The position numbers and the translations under genes were made by a program. Positions 32,342 through 41,504 of a stretch of 48,426 bases of DNA are shown here, piece by piece (the stretch's first letter is position 1; the number at the start of each line of letters is the position of its first letter). The notes below the pieces were generated by a model. It did no database searches, was not told where the DNA came from, and worked only from the letters and a program-made list of their open reading frames with translations. Source of the stretch: an uncultured Craurococcus sp. (GTDB lineage: Bacteria > Pseudomonadota > Alphaproteobacteria > Acetobacterales > Acetobacteraceae); NCBI GenBank assembly GCA_902805545.1, contig CADCTD010000117.1, positions 1-48,426 of the forward strand, given 5' to 3'.

Positions 32342-33072
32342 GATCCGGTTTCCTTGATTTTTGGCCGTGATGCCGACGAGATCAGAGGTTTGTTGCGGCA
32401 TTTGATCGATTCAAGAAGGTTTGGCGTCAGTTCTTGGGCGCCCTTCCTATTGGCCATGCCTTTAGTGGCGCACCTCCTGTTATCTTCGCGTCTCAATGTT
32501 ACCGCACCAAGATGCGTTCGCCATCAACTTAACTACCCCAGATTTTGCCAATCCGTATCTTTTTTGATACAATTCACGTTTGGTGCGTAGTTTTGCGCGG
32601 CAGGCACTCGCAAAGATGGCAATTCAGTGATCGTGGGTTGATTAACTCCCGATATTGAAACGCCAAAGGATGTTCGAAACCGAACGCAGATAGCGGAGTT
32701 GTGAGTCGATTAATTTCGTTTCATCGAAATGCCTCAGGCCGGGGAGATGTCGCCAGGCCGTCGGTGAGTGCGGCGCTGCCGAGGCGTTACCTTGGGCGAT
32801 GATGTAATGGTTTCGGAACATGTCAGTATCCGGCAGCGCTTTATGCGTATCGCGGCGAAAAATGTCCTCCTTCAGCGGCCGTCTGCCGTCCTTCGGAGTA
32901 GGCCCAGCTCGGCGCCTCCCTCTTCCGGCCATCCGCCGAAAGGGGTGTCCGCAGCCCCTTGGTGTCCAATCGGAGCCCTGCAAATTGATCCTCTTGACCG
33001 CCGACAAGGCGATCAGGAAGCCTTCATCGCTCAGCGCTGGACAGGACACTTGGCCGGCGAAAGGGATGCAGC
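32342..33072 (+). other. 731-bp intergenic region with AT-rich part, divergent promoters
   Basis: The stretch separates the minus-strand regulator from the plus-strand Sel1/TPR gene. About 32400-32720 is markedly AT-richer than the rest of the window. It contains small inverted repeats: GTATC-TTTTTT-GATAC near 32548 and ATTTCG-tttcat-CGAAAT near 32714. A 59-codon minus frame (32821-32642, ending in LRYLRSVSNILWRFN) is open but has no support beyond length. The right end contains AAAGGGA before ATG 33073. I see no RNA gene in it. Confidence 0.45.
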
Positions 33073-34308
33073 ATGTCCGACGGCACCTCTCACCAGCCAA
33101 CACCGGACCCCGGAGCATTCCAGCGGATCGACAGCGATTTCCGCTGCGCCGTGTCCTTCTCGTGGCCCGATCCGGCCCGCCCGCCGGAGCGTGGTCCTGC
33201 CCGGCCTGCCGCCGAACCGGGCGCGTTCCGCGATCCGCCGGATGCAGCGCCGCTGCCAGCGCGCCCCGCCGGGCCCGCCTATGCCCGGATGCGCCCGGCA
33301 TCGGCGCCACGGCCCGATGCGGCTGACCACCGTCGCCCCCCTGCCACCGGCCTCCCGCCCGCGGCGGCGTTCAGAGAGGCCTTCCCCGTCCCGCCCCGAT
33401 CCAGCCGGCGGCGCGCTGACCGCCGCCGAGGGGGCGGGCTCTACAGCGGCATGCCCGCCGCCCTGGCCCTGGCCGCCGGCACGCTCTCCGCCGGCCTCCT
33501 GCTCGGCGGCGCGCTCCTGCTCGACGACTGGCCTGGCCATGGGGCACGGCCTCCGCTCGCCTCGTCCTTGCCGCCCCGCCTGGCCAGCGATGCCGGCGTG
33601 GCTACGCCGTGGCAGCAACCGGCCCTGCCGCGCGAGGCGCTTCCCGACACGCCCCCGGTTCAGCGGGCTTCGGCGCCCGCGCCGCCCCTGGTTTCGGCGG
33701 CGCTCGTCCTTCACCCCGCGCCTGCCCCAATACCGGCCAGGCTTGCCAGCCAGGATCTGCGGGAAGCCGCGGACGAGGCCTACCGCCGCGGCAATTTCTC
33801 GGCCGCCGTCGAGTTCTACGATCGCGCGCTGCAGGCCATGCAACTCGAGAATGGCTCGCCTGCCGCCTCGGACATCGCGGCCCCCTTGGCGGGCGCCGAG
33901 GCCCCCCCGACGACGCGGCTCGAGGAAGCCGTGTTCACGCCCCCACCTCCGGCGGCCGAGCCGCAGCCGGAGACGCGCGCCGTCCTCGCCGCGCCGCAGC
34001 CCGTGCCAGCCGAAGCCCCCCGGCTGCCGCCCGCCGTCCATGCGAGCCTGATGCGGAACGGCGATGCAGCCTTGCAGCGCGGCGACATCAGCGGCGCCCG
34101 CGCCCTCTACCAGCGCGCCGCCAGCCTCGAAGGCACGACGGCCGCGGCACTCGTCGCAACCGGGAAGACCTACGATCCCGGTATCCTGGCCGGGCTCGGC
34201 GTGCATGGCGGCGCGCTGCCCGACGCCGCCGCGGCGGCACGCTGGTATGAGCGGGCCCAGGCGCTTGGCGATCCCGCCGCTGGGGAACTCCTGAACCGCC
34301 TGCGCTGA
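33073..34308 (+). CDS. Membrane-anchored TPR/Sel1-like protein
   Basis: The 411-aa protein has a Pro/Arg-rich cytoplasmic N-terminus (about 120 residues), one transmembrane helix (GMPAALALAAGTLSAGLLL, about residues 125-150) and a Pro/Ala-rich stretch. A single TPR follows (LREAADEAYRRGNFSAAVEF), then a C-terminal Sel1/TPR-like unit (GDAALQRGDISGARALY ... GKTYDPGILAGLG ... RWYERAQALGDPAAGELL). That last 85-residue unit is clearly related to the protein at 35332. The topology implies a periplasmic repeat domain. Function unknown; such units often scaffold cell-envelope complexes. AAAGGGA precedes ATG 33073. It is convergent with the TAXI gene, 12 bp apart. Confidence 0.78.
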   Translation: MSDGTSHQPTPDPGAFQRIDSDFRCAVSFSWPDPARPPERGPARPAAEPGAFRDPPDAAPLPARPAGPAYARMRPASAPRPDAADHRRPPATGLPPAAAFREAFPVPPRSSRRRADRRRGGGLYSGMPAALALAAGTLSAGLLLGGALLLDDWPGHGARPPLASSLPPRLASDAGVATPWQQPALPREALPDTPPVQRASAPAPPLVSAALVLHPAPAPIPARLASQDLREAADEAYRRGNFSAAVEFYDRALQAMQLENGSPAASDIAAPLAGAEAPPTTRLEEAVFTPPPPAAEPQPETRAVLAAPQPVPAEAPRLPPAVHASLMRNGDAALQRGDISGARALYQRAASLEGTTAAALVATGKTYDPGILAGLGVHGGALPDAAAAARWYERAQALGDPAAGELLNRLR

Positions 34309-34320
34309 CCGGAGCCGCCG

Positions 34321-35292
34321 CTACTCCTCCACCGGCGCCGGCCGTGGCCGGCGCGGCTGCGGCCGGGGTGGCACGCTGCCGAAGCGCGTCCAGCCCGGGA
34401 TGCCCGCCGCCAGGTTCACCTCGCGCCATTTCGGATGCCGCGGCGGCCGCAGGAAGGAGTCGAATTTCAGCGAGAGCGCGCGGGAGAAGCGCACCACGCG
34501 GTCGCGCCGCTCGGGAAGCTGATGGTTGTAGGCCGCCAGCACGGCCCCCACCGCGACCGTCTCGACGGTCTCGCCCGCCGGCACCAGGCCCGGATAGTCT
34601 TCCGGACCGAAACTGCCCGGCAGGTAGGTCTCGAGAAGCTCCTCACCGAGCGGGATGGGCAGCAGGCGCGCCCCCTCCGGCAGCGGCGTGGTGAAGCGCG
34701 CCGGCTTGCCGGTGACCCGCACCATCGCCGCGATGTCGCCGCGCCGCAGCTTCTCGGTCGCATCGACGGTGGCGTCGTAGACCGGCCGCACCGCGATGCC
34801 GAGCCGGGAGAACAGAAGCGTTGCCGTCATCGCCGTGCCGGAGCCGCGGTTGTCCATCGCGACGAGCTTGCCTGCGAGATCCGACAGCCGCGCGATGCCG
34901 GGCGCGGCGAAGACGTGGACCTCCTCGTTGTAGAGCTTGGCGAGGTACTGCACCTGCTGCTCGAGGCCAGGGAAGGTGCGCTGCTGCGCGGCGGCGGCGA
35001 GCACGTCGGACTGGACGATGGCGAGGTCGACACCGCGCAGATAGAGCAGGTCGGAGAGGTTCTGCAGCGAGCCCTTGCCGATGATCGGCAGGATCCGGAG
35101 CCCGTCGACGCCGTCGATCACCGCGGCGATATCGGCGGCGAAGCGCGTGTAGGTGCCGTCGAGCCCGCCGGAGATCACGCCGAGCACATTCGCATTCGCC
35201 GCGGCGGTCGGGTCCGGCGCGGCCCATGCGCGACCGACCACCGGACAGCAAAGGCCGGTGGCGAAGCCGATGAGAAGCTGGCGGCGGATCAT
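34321..35292 (-). CDS. TAXI family solute-binding protein
   Basis: A signal peptide (MIRRQLLIGFATGLCCPVV ... AWA) precedes a TAXI-type periplasmic binding domain with the family wording LGVISGGLDGTYTRFAADIA, VDLAIVQSDVLAAA, VAMDNRGSGTAMTA and LPEGARLLPIP. TAXI proteins normally serve a fused TRAP transporter (DctQM); no such membrane gene is in the window. Its pairing with two Sel1-like proteins suggests a dedicated but unknown role. ATG 35292 with AAGGGAG upstream is preferred over ATG 35328. The C-terminal tail is an unusual Pro/Arg-rich stretch. The Sel1-like gene at 35332 lies 39 bp upstream, so they are probably co-transcribed. Confidence 0.88.
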   Translation of the reverse strand: MIRRQLLIGFATGLCCPVVGRAWAAPDPTAAANANVLGVISGGLDGTYTRFAADIAAVIDGVDGLRILPIIGKGSLQNLSDLLYLRGVDLAIVQSDVLAAAAQQRTFPGLEQQVQYLAKLYNEEVHVFAAPGIARLSDLAGKLVAMDNRGSGTAMTATLLFSRLGIAVRPVYDATVDATEKLRRGDIAAMVRVTGKPARFTTPLPEGARLLPIPLGEELLETYLPGSFGPEDYPGLVPAGETVETVAVGAVLAAYNHQLPERRDRVVRFSRALSLKFDSFLRPPRHPKWREVNLAAGIPGWTRFGSVPPRPQPRRPRPAPVEE

Positions 35293-35331
35293 TGCTCTGC
35301 TCCCTTTGTCCTTCGGTGGGGTGGGCACGTG

Positions 35332-35775
35332 TCACGGGCCCTGGCGCAATGCCTCCTGCAGGGCAGCCGCGGCAGGGTCGCCGATGGCGCGGGCGCGGCC
35401 GTACCAGGACCTCGCCCTGTCGCGGTCGGCGAGCCCCGGCCCGGCGCCGAAGGCCGGCAGGAGGTTCGGGTCATAGGTCTTGCCCGCCGCGATGGCCGCG
35501 GCGGCCGAGCGCGGATGGATGGCGGCTGCCTGCTCATAGAGCGTTCGCGCCCGCAGGATGTCGCCGCGCACCATGGCCGTGTCGCCCGCGCGCATCATGG
35601 CCTCGAAGCCCTGCGGTTCCGTCGCCGCGGCCGGCGGCAGCACCAGCGAAGGGAGCATCCTGCTCTGGTCGGGCTGCGCCGCTGCCGGCCACGCGGCTGC
35701 GCCGGCGAGGAAGGCGGCCACCGCCACGGGCCGGGCGCGGTCCATGGCGAGGAAAATCCGGTTGCGTCGCGCCAC
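35332..35775 (-). CDS. Exported Sel1/TPR-like protein
   Basis: The 147-aa protein has an N-terminal signal peptide (RPVAVAAFLAGAAAWPAAAQ) and a single repeat domain. Its wording is GDTAMVRGDILRARTLYEQ, then AAGKTYDPNLLPAFG and RSWYGRARAIGDPAA. This matches the C-terminal unit of the membrane-anchored protein at 33073 almost position by position. GTG 35775 is the start because GGAGG lies seven bases upstream; ATG 35745 has no such site. It precedes the TAXI gene in the same orientation. Confidence 0.8.
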   Translation of the reverse strand: MARRNRIFLAMDRARPVAVAAFLAGAAAWPAAAQPDQSRMLPSLVLPPAAATEPQGFEAMMRAGDTAMVRGDILRARTLYEQAAAIHPRSAAAAIAAGKTYDPNLLPAFGAGPGLADRDRARSWYGRARAIGDPAAAALQEALRQGP

Positions 35776-35902
35776 TGGGCACCTCCGCGGGGCGTGCGAG
35801 TGGTGGTCCGTCAGGCACCCCCGACTCTAGCCGCGGCCCCGAGCTTCGATCCAACGCCTAGGCCCGGTCACGGCAATTCAACCGGGCCACGGCGCCTCCG
35901 GG

Positions 35903-36592
35903 TCAACCCGTGCCGATGATCCGCGCCTCCGCGATGATCTGCCGCATCCGCTCGCTCTCGACCGCGCCCGCCTCGACCGCGGCGATGGCCTTCGCCTCCG
36001 CGGCCCGTACCGCATCCAGCGCCTCCGCCACCGCCTCCGCCTGATCGAGCGGCACGACGACCACGCCATCCGCATCGCCGATGACGATGTCGCCGCTCCG
36101 CACCGCCAGCCCGCCGCAGACGATGGGCGCACCCACCACGCCCGGACCGTTCGCCGCCGGCGAGGTCGGCACCACCCCGGCGGCGAAGACCGGCAGCCCC
36201 GTCGCCACGATCCCCGCCTTGTCCCGCGCCGCGCCCTCCGTGACGAAGGCCGCGACCCGCTTGTTCTGCATCATCCCGGCGACGATGTCCCCGATCGCCG
36301 CCGCGCCGAGATAGGCGTCGTTCGCCACCACGATCACGTCGCCCGCCTGCGCCTCGCCCAGCGCGCCATAGACGCCGACGATATCGGCCGGATAGGCGAA
36401 GGCCGTCAGCGCCGGCCCGACGAAGGCGGCATTGTCCGGATCGAGCGGCTTCACCGCCCAGTGCATCGCCCCGCGCCCTGCCATCGCATCCACCAGATGC
36501 GAGGTCTGCGCCCCGCGGAACCGATCGAGAAGGGCAGGGGAGGGGCGCCGATGCCCCCGATGGATGGTCAGCAGCGGCGGGTTGTCGAGCAT
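35903..36592 (-). CDS. RraA family protein (HMG/CHA aldolase-like)
   Basis: The 229-aa protein has the RraA/HMG-aldolase fold wording: HLVDAMAGRGAMHWAVKPL, AGDVIVVANDAYLGAAAIGD, VTEGAARDKAGIVATGLPVF (with the Arg-Asp pair used for substrate and metal in the aldolases) and GDIVIGDADGVVVVP. Family members either cleave 4-hydroxy-4-methyl-2-oxoglutarate-like acids or inhibit RNase E; catalytic residues favour an aldolase or decarboxylase here. ATG 36592 follows a GGAGG site. An SDR gene lies 45 bp upstream in the same direction, suggesting a small catabolic operon. Confidence 0.85.
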   Translation of the reverse strand: MLDNPPLLTIHRGHRRPSPALLDRFRGAQTSHLVDAMAGRGAMHWAVKPLDPDNAAFVGPALTAFAYPADIVGVYGALGEAQAGDVIVVANDAYLGAAAIGDIVAGMMQNKRVAAFVTEGAARDKAGIVATGLPVFAAGVVPTSPAANGPGVVGAPIVCGGLAVRSGDIVIGDADGVVVVPLDQAEAVAEALDAVRAAEAKAIAAVEAGAVESERMRQIIAEARIIGTG

Positions 36593-36637
36593 GGACGGTC
36601 CTCCCTCGGATCAGTCCGTCAGCTTCGCCCCGCAGCG

Positions 36638-37342
<705 letters not shown>

Positions 37343-37400
37343 CGCCAACCTCCCGCCGCGGCCCGTAAGCTCCCGCCGAATTACGGGGGAGAGCCGATCC

Positions 37401-38552
37401 ATGGCCGCACCGCTGCTCTTCACGCCGCTGACCATCCGCGGCGTGACGCTGAAGAACCGCGTCGTGGTCGCGCCGATGCATCAATATGCCGCCAACCGGG
37501 GCTGTGCGACGGACTGGCACCTGATGAATGCCGGCCGCTACGCCGCCGGCGGCGCCGGTCTCGTCATCATGGAAAGCACCAAGGTGGAGCGGCGCGGCTG
37601 CGGCACCCATGGCGATCTCGGCCTCTGGGAGGACGGGCAGATCCCCGGCCTTGCCCGCTGCACCGCCTTCATCAAGGCGCAGGATGCCGTGCCCGGCCTG
37701 CAACTCGGCCATTCCGGCCGCAAGGCGCGGCGCTTCCGCCCCTGGGAGGGCGGCGGCCCGCTGCCGCCCGAGGTGGCCGAGGATGACTGGGAACTCGTCG
37801 CCCCCAGCGCGCTGGCCAGCCCCGAGAGCGACCCGCTGCCCCGGGCGCTCACCCGCGCCGAGGTGCAGGCGCTGGTCCAGCGCTGGGCCGAGGCCGCCCG
37901 CCGCGCCGATGCCGCCGGCTTCGAGGTGCTCGAGATCCACGGCGCGCATGGCTACCTGATCCACCAGTTCCTCTCCCCCTTCAGCAACCTCCGCAACGAC
38001 GAGTATGGCGGCAGCGAGGGGGGGCGCATGCGCTTCTGCCTCGAGGTGGTGGAGGCGGTGCGCGCCGTCTGGCCGGCGGAGAAGCCGCTCTTCCTCCGCC
38101 TCTCGGTCGAGGACGATGCGGGCTGGGACCTGGCGCAATCCTCCCGCCTCGCGGCGCTGGCGCGGCCGCTCGGCGTCGATGTGGTGGATTGCTCCTCGGG
38201 CGGCATGCGCGGCGCCCCGGTCGTCGGCACAGGCCCGATCACCTATGGCTACCAGGTCCCCTACGCCGCCCATCTGCGGCGCGAGGCCGGCATCGCCACC
38301 ATGGCCGTCGGCCTCATCGTCCATGCCGACCAGGCGGAGGGCATCCTCCAGCGCGGCGAGGCCGACCTGATCGCCCTCGCAAGGGAGCTCCTCTACAACC
38401 CGCATTGGCCGATGGATGCCGCGCAGAAGCTCGGCGCCGACCCCCGCTTCGCCCTGGTCCCGCCTGCCCAGTCCTACTGGCTGGAGAAGCGCGCCCGCCA
38501 GGTGAAGGAGCTGGTGCCGAGCACCTGGCGCGAGGGGCTGGGCGAGGGCTGA
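37401..38552 (+). CDS. NADH:flavin oxidoreductase (old yellow enzyme family)
   Basis: This 383-aa FMN-dependent TIM barrel begins [20 protein letters not shown] and MHQYAA. It has the substrate-site [31 protein letters not shown] and a C-terminal FMN-phosphate region ([17 protein letters not shown]). The wording is closest to the YqjM/NamA-like branch that reduces activated alkenes such as enones. ATG 37401 lies downstream of GGGGGAGAG. It is divergent from the SDR gene with 58 bp between them, so the two sets may be co-regulated. Confidence 0.92.
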   Translation: MAAPLLFTPLTIRGVTLKNRVVVAPMHQYAANRGCATDWHLMNAGRYAAGGAGLVIMESTKVERRGCGTHGDLGLWEDGQIPGLARCTAFIKAQDAVPGLQLGHSGRKARRFRPWEGGGPLPPEVAEDDWELVAPSALASPESDPLPRALTRAEVQALVQRWAEAARRADAAGFEVLEIHGAHGYLIHQFLSPFSNLRNDEYGGSEGGRMRFCLEVVEAVRAVWPAEKPLFLRLSVEDDAGWDLAQSSRLAALARPLGVDVVDCSSGGMRGAPVVGTGPITYGYQVPYAAHLRREAGIATMAVGLIVHADQAEGILQRGEADLIALARELLYNPHWPMDAAQKLGADPRFALVPPAQSYWLEKRARQVKELVPSTWREGLGEG

Positions 38553-38602
38553 CGCGGCCCGGGGCTCGCGCATCCGGCGCGGACACGGCCTATACTCCCC
38601 GC

Positions 38603-39961
38603 ATGGCCCCCCGCCGCTCGCCCGACGACCCACCCGCCGACCTCTTCGGCGACAGCGCCCCGCCCCCGCCCCGGGCGGAGGCCCCTGCCGGCCCCCGCCC
38701 GCTCGCCGACCGCCTGCGCCCGGCCGAGCTCGAGGAGGTGGTCGGCCAGGATCACCTGGTCGGCCCCGCCGGGGCGCTGACCGGCATGCTCGCCCGCGGC
38801 GCGCTCGCCTCGCTGATCCTCTGGGGCCCGCCCGGCGTCGGCAAGACGACCATCGCCCGGCTGCTCGCCGAGCGCGCCGGCCTCGTCTTCAGCCAACTCT
38901 CGGCCGTCTTCTCCGGCGTCGCCGACCTCAAGCGCGCCTTCGACGAGGCGCGGCAGCGCCGGCGGATGGGGCAGGGGACGCTGCTCTTCGTCGACGAGAT
39001 CCACCGCTTCAACCGCGCCCAGCAGGACGGCTTCCTGCCGGTGGTGGAGGACGGCACCGTCACCCTGGTCGGCGCGACGACGGAGAACCCAAGCTTCGCC
39101 CTCAACGGCGCACTGCTCTCGCGCTGCCAGGTCCTGGTGCTGAAGCGCCTGGACGAGGCCGCCCTCGATCTGCTGCTGACCCGCGCCGAGGCGGAGGCCG
39201 CCCATGCCCTGCCGCTCACCCCGCAGGCCCGCGCCAGCCTCAAGGCCATGGCCGATGGCGATGGGCGCTACCTCCTGAACCTCGCCGAGCAGCTCCTCGC
39301 CCTGCCGCCCGGCCAGCCCCCGCTCGATGCCGCCGCGCTCGGCGAACTGCTCGCCCGCCGCGCCGCCCTCTACGACAAGGACCGCGAGGAGCACTACAAC
39401 CTCATCTCAGCGCTTCATAAGTCGCTGCGCGGGTCCGACCCCGATGCGGCGCTCTACTGGCTCGCCCGCATGATCCAGGGCGGCGAGGACCCGCGCTACA
39501 TCGCCCGCCGGCTGACGCGCTTCGCCGCCGAGGATGTCGGCCTCGCCGATCCCCGCTCCCTGCCCCTCGCCATCGCCGCCTGGGAAACCTATGAGCGCCT
39601 CGGCTCGCCCGAGGGCGAGCTGGCCCTGGCCCAGCTCGTGCTGCATCTCGGCACCGCGCCCAAGTCGAATGCCGCCTATGTCGCCTGGGGCGAGGCGCAG
39701 CGCGCCGCGCGCGAGACCGGCAGCCTGATGCCGCCGCCGCACATCCTCAACGCACCGACGAAGCTGATGAAGAGCCTCGGCTATGGCCAGGGCTATGCCT
39801 ATGACCATGACGAGGCCGATGCCTTCTCCGGCCAGGACTACTTCCCCGAGGGGATGCCTCGCCGGCGCTTCTACCGCCCCAATGACCGCGGCGCCGAGTC
39901 CGCCATCGCCGAGCGGCTGGAGCGCTGGTCCGCGCTCCGCGCCGAGAGGAAAGGCGGCTGA
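38603..39961 (+). CDS. rarA: Replication-associated recombination protein A (MgsA/RarA AAA+ ATPase)
   Basis: This 452-aa AAA+ protein is of the RarA/Mgs1/WRNIP1 family, which acts at stalled replication forks. Visible motifs are LADRLRPAELEEVVGQDHLV (family N-terminus), Walker A GPPGVGKTT, Walker B LLFVDEIHRFN, sensor 1 GATTENPSF and the C-terminal tetramerisation region with YNLISALHKSLRGSDPDAAL. An N-terminal Pro-rich stretch contains DLFGDSAP, where relatives often carry a similar short DLF motif. ATG 38603 is chosen; the longer frame overlaps the preceding gene. Confidence 0.95.
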   Translation: MAPRRSPDDPPADLFGDSAPPPPRAEAPAGPRPLADRLRPAELEEVVGQDHLVGPAGALTGMLARGALASLILWGPPGVGKTTIARLLAERAGLVFSQLSAVFSGVADLKRAFDEARQRRRMGQGTLLFVDEIHRFNRAQQDGFLPVVEDGTVTLVGATTENPSFALNGALLSRCQVLVLKRLDEAALDLLLTRAEAEAAHALPLTPQARASLKAMADGDGRYLLNLAEQLLALPPGQPPLDAAALGELLARRAALYDKDREEHYNLISALHKSLRGSDPDAALYWLARMIQGGEDPRYIARRLTRFAAEDVGLADPRSLPLAIAAWETYERLGSPEGELALAQLVLHLGTAPKSNAAYVAWGEAQRAARETGSLMPPPHILNAPTKLMKSLGYGQGYAYDHDEADAFSGQDYFPEGMPRRRFYRPNDRGAESAIAERLERWSALRAERKGG

Positions 39962-40417
39962 CTAGCGCTGCGCCACCCGCTGGTCGCGGTCCGGCACCTG
40001 CACCGGCGTCACCACGACCGGTGCCGTGCCCTGCTCGCGCATGCCGAGGTCCTGCGCGGTCTTCGGGCTCAGGTCGATCACCCGGTTCTTGGAATAGGGA
40101 CCACGATCCTCGACCTTCACCTCGGCCGTCCGGCCGTTCTCCAGGTTGGTCACCCGCGCCGTGGTGCCAAGCGGCAGCGTCCGGTGCGCCGCGCTGTTCG
40201 ATTGCACGTCGAAGCGCCGGCCATTCGCCATGCGCCGCCCGTTGAAGCGCTGGGCGTAAAAGCTCGCCGTCCCACGTTGCGGCCGGAGCTTCGTCGAGGC
40301 ATTGTGTTGCGGGGCTCGCGCCTGCTCGGCGGCCTGAGCGGAGAGGACATGATCCGGGGTGCCGACACCCAGGACCATGAGAGTCGCGCCTGCGACCATC
40401 GCTGCTATCCGTGTCAT
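39962..40417 (-). CDS. RlpA-like septal ring lytic transglycosylase family protein
   Basis: The 151-aa exported protein has a signal peptide (MTRIAAMVAGATLMVLGVG) and a double-psi beta-barrel domain. Its wording is GTASFYAQRFNGRRMANG, HRTLPLGTTARVTNLENG, VEDRGPYSKNRVIDLSP. It keeps the catalytic-type aspartate in VEDRGPY. There is no SPOR domain, so septal targeting is not assured. The long frame to 42106 is a shadow of two plus-strand genes; ATG 40417 is the real start. Its stop abuts that of rarA in convergent orientation. Confidence 0.88.
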   Translation of the reverse strand: MTRIAAMVAGATLMVLGVGTPDHVLSAQAAEQARAPQHNASTKLRPQRGTASFYAQRFNGRRMANGRRFDVQSNSAAHRTLPLGTTARVTNLENGRTAEVKVEDRGPYSKNRVIDLSPKTAQDLGMREQGTAPVVVTPVQVPDRDQRVAQR

Positions 40418-40498
40418 GCCCACCGTTACGCCCGGCCGGCGGGAAAGTTCAACCCACCCGGGCTCGCGCTCCAGGCTCCGCTGGGCTACGGAAACCGC

Positions 40499-41485
40499 AT
40501 GACCATAGAGACCCGGATCGTGGCCGATGCGGAGGCGGATACCCGCCTCGACCGCTGGTTCCGCCGCCACTTCCCCCAGCTCACCCAGGGCGCGCTGCAG
40601 AAGATGCTGCGTACCGGCCAGGTCCGCATCGACGGCCGCCGCGCCGAGGCCAGTACCCGCCTCGCCTCCGGCCAGGAGGTGCGCATCCCGCCCCTGCCGG
40701 ACGGCCCGCCGCCGGAGCGCGACCAGCAGCCCGTCTCCGAGGACGATGCGGCGATGCTGCAGCGCCTCGTCCTTCACATGGACGCCAGCCTCATCGTCCT
40801 CGACAAGCCGCACGGATTGCCGGTGCAGGGCGGCCCCGGCATCACCCGCCACCTGGACGGCATGCTGGATGCGCTGCGCTTCGGCTTCGAGGAGCGCCCG
40901 CGCCTGGTCCATCGCCTCGACCGCGACACCTCCGGGCTGCTGCTGCTCGCCCGCACGCCCCTGGCCGCCGCCTTCCTCGCCAAGGAATTCCGCGGCCGCG
41001 GCGTCGAGAAGACCTATTGGGCCGTCGTCACCCCGCCGCCGCAGATCGAGGAGGGGCGCATCGACATCCCGCTCGCCAAGCTCGGCGGCCCGCGCGGCGA
41101 GCGCATGCAGGCGGTCGAGGACCCGAGCGAGGGCGCCCGCGCCGTCACCGATTTCCGCACCCTCGATTCCGTCCGCAGCCGCGCCGCCTGGCTGGAGCTG
41201 AAGCCCCTTACCGGCCGCACCCACCAGCTCCGCGTCCATTGCGCGGAGGGGCTCGGCGCCCCCATCCTCGGCGACGGGAAATATGGCGGCGGCGCCGCCC
41301 ATCTCGACGGGCTGCCGAACGAGCTCCATCTCCATGCCCGCGCCCTCCGCCTGCCGCACCCGGAGGGCGGCCTGCTGGAAGCCTTCGCCGCCCTGCCGCC
41401 CCATATGAAGGAGACCTTCGGCTTCTTCGGCTTCGAGTCCCAGAAGACGCCGAAGCCGCGCCGCCTCGCCGCCGCCCGGCGCTGA
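40499..41485 (+). CDS. RluA-family pseudouridine synthase (RluC/D-like)
   Basis: This 328-aa RNA modification enzyme has an S4 RNA-binding domain at the N-terminus (GALQKMLRTGQVRIDGRRA, then ASGQEVRIPP). The catalytic motif is LVHRLDRDTSGLLLLA, with the essential Asp in HRLDRD. KPLTGRTHQLRVHCAEGLG is the matching downstream element. The S4 domain points to the 23S rRNA group RluC/RluD. ATG 40499 is chosen; the longer upstream frame overlaps the divergent rlpA-like gene. The AsmA gene starts 19 bp after its stop. Confidence 0.92.
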   Translation: MTIETRIVADAEADTRLDRWFRRHFPQLTQGALQKMLRTGQVRIDGRRAEASTRLASGQEVRIPPLPDGPPPERDQQPVSEDDAAMLQRLVLHMDASLIVLDKPHGLPVQGGPGITRHLDGMLDALRFGFEERPRLVHRLDRDTSGLLLLARTPLAAAFLAKEFRGRGVEKTYWAVVTPPPQIEEGRIDIPLAKLGGPRGERMQAVEDPSEGARAVTDFRTLDSVRSRAAWLELKPLTGRTHQLRVHCAEGLGAPILGDGKYGGGAAHLDGLPNELHLHARALRLPHPEGGLLEAFAALPPHMKETFGFFGFESQKTPKPRRLAAARR

Positions 41486-41504
41486 TCCGGGCCGGAGGAC
41501 CCTG

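Noticed and set aside
32642-32821. 59-codon minus-strand frame in the AT-rich gap
   Set aside because: Composition is less skewed than most shadows, but there is no ribosome binding site and no recognisable family, so it was kept only as a note in the region entry.
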